This document shows, piece after piece, positions 59,802 to 64,000 of a stretch of DNA of 64,000 nucleotides (the stretch's first letter is position 1; the number at the start of each line of letters is the position of its first letter). The position numbers were made by a program, and so were the translations under genes. Origin of the DNA: DASUNQ01 sp044866775 (GTDB lineage Bacteria > Acidobacteriota > Thermoanaerobaculia > Multivoradales > UBA5704). The stretch covers positions 124,001 to 188,000 of the forward strand of contig JBIOUG010000195.1 in the NCBI GenBank assembly GCA_044866775.1, in the 5' to 3' direction. The notes under the pieces are model-generated. The model saw only the letters and a list, made by a program, of their open reading frames with translations. It ran no database searches and was not told where the DNA came from.

Positions 59802-60803
59802 GTGAACCTCCAGGCCCACTACTGGACCGTCATGCCGCGCCTGCGCCACGGCCTGCGGCCGCTTCCGGCGCCGCCGTCGCGGCCGTGGGAGGTGTCGGTC
59901 GAGGACCCGGTCACCGGGCGGGTGCGGCTGACCGCGAGGCTGTCCGAGCAGCCGGCCCCGGGGAGCGCGAGCGAGATCCTGGTGATCGTCCACGGGATCG
60001 GCGGCTGCTGCGAGAGCCGCACCGCGTTGTCGGCCGCGCGCGCGGCGGCGGCGCTCGGGATGGCTGCGCTGCGCGTCAACCTGCGGGGCTGCGATCGGCT
60101 GGGCGACGACTTCTACCACGCGGGGCTGACGTCGGACCTGCACGCGGCGCTCGCCTCGGCGGAGGTCGCGCCGTACGAGAGGATCTTCCTGCTCGGCTAC
60201 TCGCTCGGCGGGCACCTGGCGCTGCGGCTCGCGACCGAGGCGGCCGACCCGCGGCTCGCCGCCGTCGTCGCCGTTTGCGCGCCGCTCGACCTCGCGGGGG
60301 TGGTCACGGCGATCGACCGGCCGGCGCTCTGGGCGTATCGGCGGTCGGTCCTCGGCGGTCTCAAGGAGATCTACGCCGCCTGCGCGGCGCGGCGGCCGGG
60401 CGGGCTGCCGCTGCGCGAGGCGGCCGCCATCCGCCACCTGCGCGAGTGGGACGATCGGATCGTGGCGCCCCGCCACGGCTTCGCCGGGGCCGCCGACTAC
60501 TACGCCCGCGCCGGCGTCGCGCCGCTGCTCCCGGAGCTGCGGCTGCCGGCGCTCTTCGTCGGCGCCGAGCACGACCCGATGGTGCCGGCGGCCACTGTCC
60601 GACCGGTACTCGAGCGCTTCGTCTCACCGCGCCTCACGGTGCGGTGGCTCACCCGCGGTGGCCACTGCGGGTTCCCGAACAACATCCAGGTAGGGGTGAA
60701 CGGCTGCGACTCCTCAACAGTTGACGGGCGAGCGGGAGCTGGTGCCCTCGAGCGGCAGGTCATCGCCTGGCTCCGCACCGCGAGCCCGCGGTCGGGCATC
60801 TGA
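59802..60803 (+). CDS. YheT-like alpha/beta hydrolase
   Basis: 333 residues from GTG 59802. The hydrolase fold shows VIVHGIGGCCESR (oxyanion region), LRVNLRGCDRLGDDFYHAGL, the nucleophile elbow GYSLGGHLAL with Ser near residue 131, a GAEHDPMVPA acid strand and GGHCGFPNN with the histidine, typical of the YheT/ABHD1-3 group. After NNIQ the sequence has an insert (VGVNGCDSSTVDGRAG) before the final helix RQVIAWLR, perhaps a small insertion. The role is unknown; esterase or lipase activity is expected. Its end overlaps the convergent BtuF-like gene by 90 bp. Confidence 0.85.
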   Translation: MNLQAHYWTVMPRLRHGLRPLPAPPSRPWEVSVEDPVTGRVRLTARLSEQPAPGSASEILVIVHGIGGCCESRTALSAARAAAALGMAALRVNLRGCDRLGDDFYHAGLTSDLHAALASAEVAPYERIFLLGYSLGGHLALRLATEAADPRLAAVVAVCAPLDLAGVVTAIDRPALWAYRRSVLGGLKEIYAACAARRPGGLPLREAAAIRHLREWDDRIVAPRHGFAGAADYYARAGVAPLLPELRLPALFVGAEHDPMVPAATVRPVLERFVSPRLTVRWLTRGGHCGFPNNIQVGVNGCDSSTVDGRAGAGALERQVIAWLRTASPRSGI

Positions 60804-61703
60804 CGTTTCCCCACCCAGCTCTTCGTTTTTCTCAGGCCGAGCGGTCCCGTGGAGGATCGCGGCCAACTGCTCGATCCCGTCGACGAGCCGCGGGCCGGGA
60901 CGGCTGAAGCAGCCGTTGGCGTCGACCGCGAAGACCCGCCGCTCGCGCACCGCGCGCAGCTCTTCCCACTCCGGACGCCCGGCCATCGCCTCCACCTGCT
61001 CGCGGGCGCCGGCCTTGTCGAAGCCGCACGGCATGGCGACGATCACGTCGGGATCGGCGGCCCGCACCTGCTCCCAGGTGAGCCGCGCCGAGCGGTCGCC
61101 GGGCGCGGCGACGGCGTCGGCGCCGCCGGCGGCGGCGATCATCTCGGGCACCCAGTGGCCGCCGGCGAACGGCGGGTCGAGCCACTCGAGCGCGAGCACA
61201 CGGGGGCGTGGCCGGCCGGCCACCGCGGCGCGGACCGCGGCCAGCCGCTGCTCGAGCGCGGCGACGAGCGCCGCGGCCTCGCTGGCGCGGCCGGTGGCGT
61301 CGCCGACGCGGCGGATGTCGGCGAGCACGTCGCCCAACGTGAAGGGATCGAGCGACAGCACGTCGGGGCAGCGGGGGAGCGGGCGCACGGCGCCGTCGAC
61401 CTGCGCCGTCGAGACCGCGCACACCGGGCAGAGCTGCTGGGTGACGACGAGGTCGGGGGCCAGGGCGGCGATCCGCTCCTCGTCGAGCGTGTAGAGGCTC
61501 TCGCCGCTCCCCACCTGCGCCGCGACCGCCCGGTCCACCTCCGCCGCCGTCATGCCCGCCGCCAGCGCACTGCCGGTGAGGATCGGCCGCGTCCGCGCCG
61601 CCGGCGGGTAGTCGCACTCGTGGCTGACGCCGACGACCAGCTCGCCCGCGCCCAGCGCGAAGAGGATCTCGGTGCCGTTGGGCACCAGCGAGACGATGCG
61701 CAC
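60714..61703 (-). CDS. BtuF-like cobalamin/iron-siderophore-binding protein
   Basis: 329 residues from ATG at 61703. The fold is a class III periplasmic binding protein: RIVSLVPNGTEILFALGAGE, VVGVSHECDYPP, IAALAPDLVVTQQLCPVCAV, VLALEWLDPPFAGGHWVPEM and RVFAVDANGCFSRPGPRLVD. These motifs match the cobalamin-binding group (BtuF). There is no signal peptide at this start, as in several bacterial BtuF-like proteins that may be cytoplasmic or mis-started. The C-terminal 40 residues (RPRARGAEPGDDLPLEGTSS) are outside the domain and lie in the overlap with the hydrolase gene. No ABC partner genes are nearby. Confidence 0.85.
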   Translation of the reverse strand: MRIVSLVPNGTEILFALGAGELVVGVSHECDYPPAARTRPILTGSALAAGMTAAEVDRAVAAQVGSGESLYTLDEERIAALAPDLVVTQQLCPVCAVSTAQVDGAVRPLPRCPDVLSLDPFTLGDVLADIRRVGDATGRASEAAALVAALEQRLAAVRAAVAGRPRPRVLALEWLDPPFAGGHWVPEMIAAAGGADAVAAPGDRSARLTWEQVRAADPDVIVAMPCGFDKAGAREQVEAMAGRPEWEELRAVRERRVFAVDANGCFSRPGPRLVDGIEQLAAILHGTARPEKNEELGGETSDARPRARGAEPGDDLPLEGTSSRSPVNC

Positions 61704-61821
61704 GGCGCTGAGTGTAGCGCCCGGCCTCGTGCCGGGCGTTTTCGGAGGAGGACCCCAATTCCTTCACCCGCTCTGAACGTAGCAACGGGGCGGGTAGTGC
61801 GCCGGGCATGGTGAAAGGCGC

Positions 61822-61827
61822 TACGAT
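61822..61827 (+). promoter_or_regulatory. Candidate -10 element of the GT-C-like gene
   Basis: TACGAT in GGCGCTACGATCGC, nine bases before ATG 61837. This would give an almost leaderless transcript. It matches the GCTAYSRT pattern seen elsewhere here. Confidence 0.3.
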
Positions 61828-61836
61828 CGCGCGCCG

Positions 61837-63477
61837 ATGCCACGACACGCGGCGCGCGGCGGCCGGTCGCGCTCGGTGGCGCAGCGGAGGAGCGCCCCGG
61901 CGGGGGTCTCGCCGACCATCGCGGGAAGAGGATCGCGTTCCGCCTTGCTGGTCCTCGCCGCCGCCCTGGCGGTCTATCTGCTCGCCTGCTGGCTGGTGTG
62001 GTCGGAGACGCCGGTCGACGACGCCTACATCAGCTTCCGCTGCGCGCGGAACCTCGCCGCGGGCCACGGGCTGGTCTTCAACCCCGGCGAGCGCGTCGAG
62101 GGGTACAGCGGCCTCTCCTGGGTGCTGCTGCTGGCGGCAGGGGACGCTCTCGGGCTCGCGCCGCCGGCGTTCGCCAAATGGCTCGGGCTCGCGCTCGGGG
62201 CGGGCACGCTGCTGCTGGTGGGCGCGTGCCGGCGGCCGGCGCGCCTCCTCGCCGCCGGCCTTCTCGCGCTGTCGCTGCCTTTCGCCTATCACGCGGTGAA
62301 CGGTCTCGAGACCGCGCTCGCGGCGTTCCTGCTCGCGACGCTGCTCTTGGTGCGGCCGGACTCGCCGGCGCGCCGCGCCGGCCGGGTCGCGGCGGCGGCG
62401 CTGCTGGTCCTCACGCGTCCCGAGGGGCTGCTCGCCGTGCTCCTTTGGACGCTGGCGCTGCGCCTGGCGCGCCGCGCGCCGCTCCCGCGGCACGACCTCG
62501 TCCCGGCGCTCGCGGCCGCGTTCGCCTTCATAGCGCAGCTCGCATTCCGTTGGCTGTACTACGGCGAGTGGATCGCCAACTCGGCGCGCGCCAAGCTCCT
62601 GCCGCTCGCCTTCGCCCTGCCGCTCGGTCTGGCCGACCTTGGCCGCTTCCTCTGGCACGCCGGCGCTTGGGGCGTGCTGCTGCTCGCGGCCGGCTTCGGC
62701 GCCCTCCGCGGCGGTCGCGACGAAGCCACGGCCGGCGGCGGGTCCACCGCGTCCTGGCCGCCGCCGCGCGCCCTCGGTCTCTTCCTCCTCGCCTTCGCGC
62801 TCGCTCTGGCGACGAGCGGCGGCGACAGCTTTCCGCTCTGGCGCTTCTACGTGCCGCTCCTGCCGGCGTTCTACGTGCTGGCGGGCGAGGGGCTGGTCGC
62901 GCTCGCGCGACTGGCCGCCGCCCGCCGCGCCCGCGCGCTGCGGCTGCTCGGGGCCGTCGCCGTCACGGCCTTGGTCGTCGCGAGCCTCGCCACCGCCACG
63001 CCCACCCAGCTCCGTGCCGTGGCCGTCGAGGGCGAGTGGGTGCGCGCGTGGGCGGCGGCCGGCGACGCCCTCGCCGCGGCCGTGCCGCCGGGGACGCGCA
63101 TCGCCCTCTGCCCGGCCGGCGCCCTGCCGTACCACGCGGGCCTGCCGATCGTGGACATGCTCGGTCTGACGGACCCGCACGTCGCGCGCACGGCGCCCGA
63201 CCGGCGCTACGTCTATCCCGGCCACCAGCGGCACGACGGCGCCTACGTGCTGGGGCGCCGCCCGGAGCTGGTGATGCTGGCCAACGGCCCGACGGCCGCC
63301 GCCCCCGGCGCGCCGTTCCCCTGGCACCTCGTCCGGCACTACGAGCGCGACGTCGCGCACAGCCCGCGCTTCCGCCGCGAGTATCGGCTGGTCAACCTCC
63401 GTCTCGCGTCCGGCCGCTACCTCCAGCTCTTCGCGCGGCGCGACGCGGCTGGCTGGCTCAGGGCGGTCCGCCCGTGA
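61837..63477 (+). CDS. GT-C-type membrane glycosyltransferase-like protein
   Basis: 546 residues from ATG 61837. About nine hydrophobic segments span residues 35-390. The conserved segment VDDAYISFRCARNLAAGHGL (with the Asp-Asp pair in the first extracytoplasmic loop) and VFNPGERVEGYSGLSW match the arabinofuranosyl- and mannosyltransferase-like proteins of the GT-C superfamily. A C-terminal soluble domain of about 150 residues carries DMLGLTDPHVARTAPDRRYV. It should transfer a sugar from a polyprenyl-phosphate donor on the outer face of the inner membrane; donor and acceptor are unknown. It overlaps the convergent repeat-protein gene by 20 bp. Confidence 0.8.
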   Translation: MPRHAARGGRSRSVAQRRSAPAGVSPTIAGRGSRSALLVLAAALAVYLLACWLVWSETPVDDAYISFRCARNLAAGHGLVFNPGERVEGYSGLSWVLLLAAGDALGLAPPAFAKWLGLALGAGTLLLVGACRRPARLLAAGLLALSLPFAYHAVNGLETALAAFLLATLLLVRPDSPARRAGRVAAAALLVLTRPEGLLAVLLWTLALRLARRAPLPRHDLVPALAAAFAFIAQLAFRWLYYGEWIANSARAKLLPLAFALPLGLADLGRFLWHAGAWGVLLLAAGFGALRGGRDEATAGGGSTASWPPPRALGLFLLAFALALATSGGDSFPLWRFYVPLLPAFYVLAGEGLVALARLAAARRARALRLLGAVAVTALVVASLATATPTQLRAVAVEGEWVRAWAAAGDALAAAVPPGTRIALCPAGALPYHAGLPIVDMLGLTDPHVARTAPDRRYVYPGHQRHDGAYVLGRRPELVMLANGPTAAAPGAPFPWHLVRHYERDVAHSPRFRREYRLVNLRLASGRYLQLFARRDAAGWLRAVRP

Positions 63478-64000
63478 GCGCGGCGCGCGGCAGGCGGAAC
63501 AGCTCGTAGCCCGTGGCCGGCCGCCCGGCGTTGAAGAAGAGCCAGGATCCGGCGGCCACGAAGTCGCGCGGCGAGGAGGAGAACGGCCCGAGCAGCACGT
63601 CGGCCATACGCGCGGTGCCGCCGGGGGTGCCGTCGCTGCGCCAGGGCTCGAGGCCGCGGACGCCGTCGTCGGCGGCGAAGGCCAGCACGCCGTCGACCGT
63701 GCGCAGCGCCTGCGGCTGCGAGGCGCGCGGCCCGGGGCGGATGTCGCGCACCATCCGCGTCCCCTCGGCCGTGCCGTCGCTGACCCAGAGCTCGCGCCCG
63801 TGGATGCCGTCGTCGGCGGCGAAGTAGAGGCGGTCGCCGAGCGGCGTCAGCCAATCCGGGGCGGAGGAGTCGGGCCCGGGACGCAGATCGGCCACCAGCC
63901 GCGTCCCCTCGAGGGTGCCGTCGCTCGTCCACAGCTCCTCGCCGTGGTCGCCGTCGTGGACGGCGAGGAAGGCGCGCCCACCGACGGTGACCAGACGGCG
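63458..64000 (-). CDS. ELWxTDGTxxGT-repeat secreted protein, C-terminal part (5' end beyond window)
   Basis: The minus-strand frame is open to the window edge, so only the last 180 residues are visible. Repeat cores ELWTSDGTLEGT, ELWVSDGTAEGT and EPWRSDGTPGGT, each preceded by FLAVHDG, YFAADDG or AFAADDG, match those of the protein at 10743-14285. It ends soon after the last repeat (GYELFRLPRAALTGGPP) without the two C-terminal modules found in that protein. The full gene and signal peptide lie to the right. Confidence 0.85.
   Translation of the reverse strand, partial: RRLVTVGGRAFLAVHDGDHGEELWTSDGTLEGTRLVADLRPGPDSSAPDWLTPLGDRLYFAADDGIHGRELWVSDGTAEGTRMVRDIRPGPRASQPQALRTVDGVLAFAADDGVRGLEPWRSDGTPGGTARMADVLLGPFSSSPRDFVAAGSWLFFNAGRPATGYELFRLPRAALTGGPP

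Noticed and set aside
1..64000. tRNA, rRNA or riboswitch genes
   Set aside because: None of the usual signatures (such as GGTTCGAATCC T-arm patterns in a plausible fold) was recognised on either strand.

Overview
The window is very GC-rich DNA (mostly around 70% by eye) from a Gram-negative bacterium with an outer membrane: it encodes beta-barrel proteins, a porin-like protein, an AmpG-type transporter, an L,D-transpeptidase and many Sec-exported proteins. Two secreted proteins built from ELWxTDGTxxGT repeats, DUF2911, DUF885 and M28-PDZ exported enzymes and cache-HAMP-Ser/Thr kinases together suggest Acidobacteriota, perhaps a Thermoanaerobaculia-like lineage. This is inference, since no rRNA or marker gene is present. 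No tRNA, rRNA, CRISPR array or complete insertion sequence was found.

Layout. 1-2.7 kb: end of a WaaE-like glycosyltransferase, an M20 peptidase and an L,D-transpeptidase. 2.7-5.1 kb: a lower-GC island with one large gene carrying a PD-(D/E)XK nuclease core. 5.2-7.8 kb: aldehyde dehydrogenase, divergent thioesterase and cupin. 7.9-10.4 kb: an intact FitAB/VapBC-type toxin-antitoxin pair with its operator, a decayed zone (antitoxin tail, frameshifted DUF2442) and a voltage-gated-type K+ channel. 10.7-16.3 kb: a giant ELWxTDGT-repeat secreted protein and a polytopic membrane protein. 16.3-19.1 kb: a translationally coupled ECF sigma, anti-sigma, Spy/CpxP-like and Asp-box (sialidase-fold) cluster. 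19.1-22.3 kb: PspC, MFS/AmpG, Memo and AMMECR1. 22.3-25.3 kb: a cluster of frame-broken genes (TIR-TM-TPR, a secreted protein, a ParE-type toxin module). 25.3-29.3 kb: an esterase-TPR protein and a DUF4062-NACHT-multi-TM protein. 29.4-36.4 kb: a four-gene surface operon (TPR plus beta-barrel, FecR-like, two FG-GAP proteins). 36.6-48.6 kb: metzincin protease, di-heme cytochrome, a small secreted peptide, porin, cupredoxin-like protein, Ser/Thr kinase, GAF-HD-GYP and FHA-GAF-class III cyclase. 48.6-50.0 kb: a graveyard of S8-protease and CHAT fragments and a broken unknown gene. 50.2-59.7 kb: small membrane protein, PRC-barrel, DUF2911-TPR, Sel1-PDZ lipoprotein, M28, DUF885 and a small beta-barrel protein. 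59.8-64 kb: YheT-like hydrolase, BtuF-like protein, a GT-C-type membrane protein and the end of a second ELWxTDGT protein.

How the genes may work together. Start-stop overlaps (ATGA, GTGA, TTGA) define several operons: 1-1877 (with 1940-2719 next), 16298-19119, 30776-36359, 36566-39774 and 40084-46043. The last reads as an envelope sensing line: an outer-membrane pore and a periplasmic copper-type protein feed a transmembrane cache-HAMP kinase, with c-di-GMP (HD-GYP) and cyclic-nucleotide outputs encoded next to it.

The best leads for new biology are the NACHT protein, the 29.4-36.4 kb surface operon, the lower-GC nuclease gene, the broken TIR and CHAT genes, and the pseudo-cyclase fused to a kinase. 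All functional claims come from motif reading only; no database search was possible.
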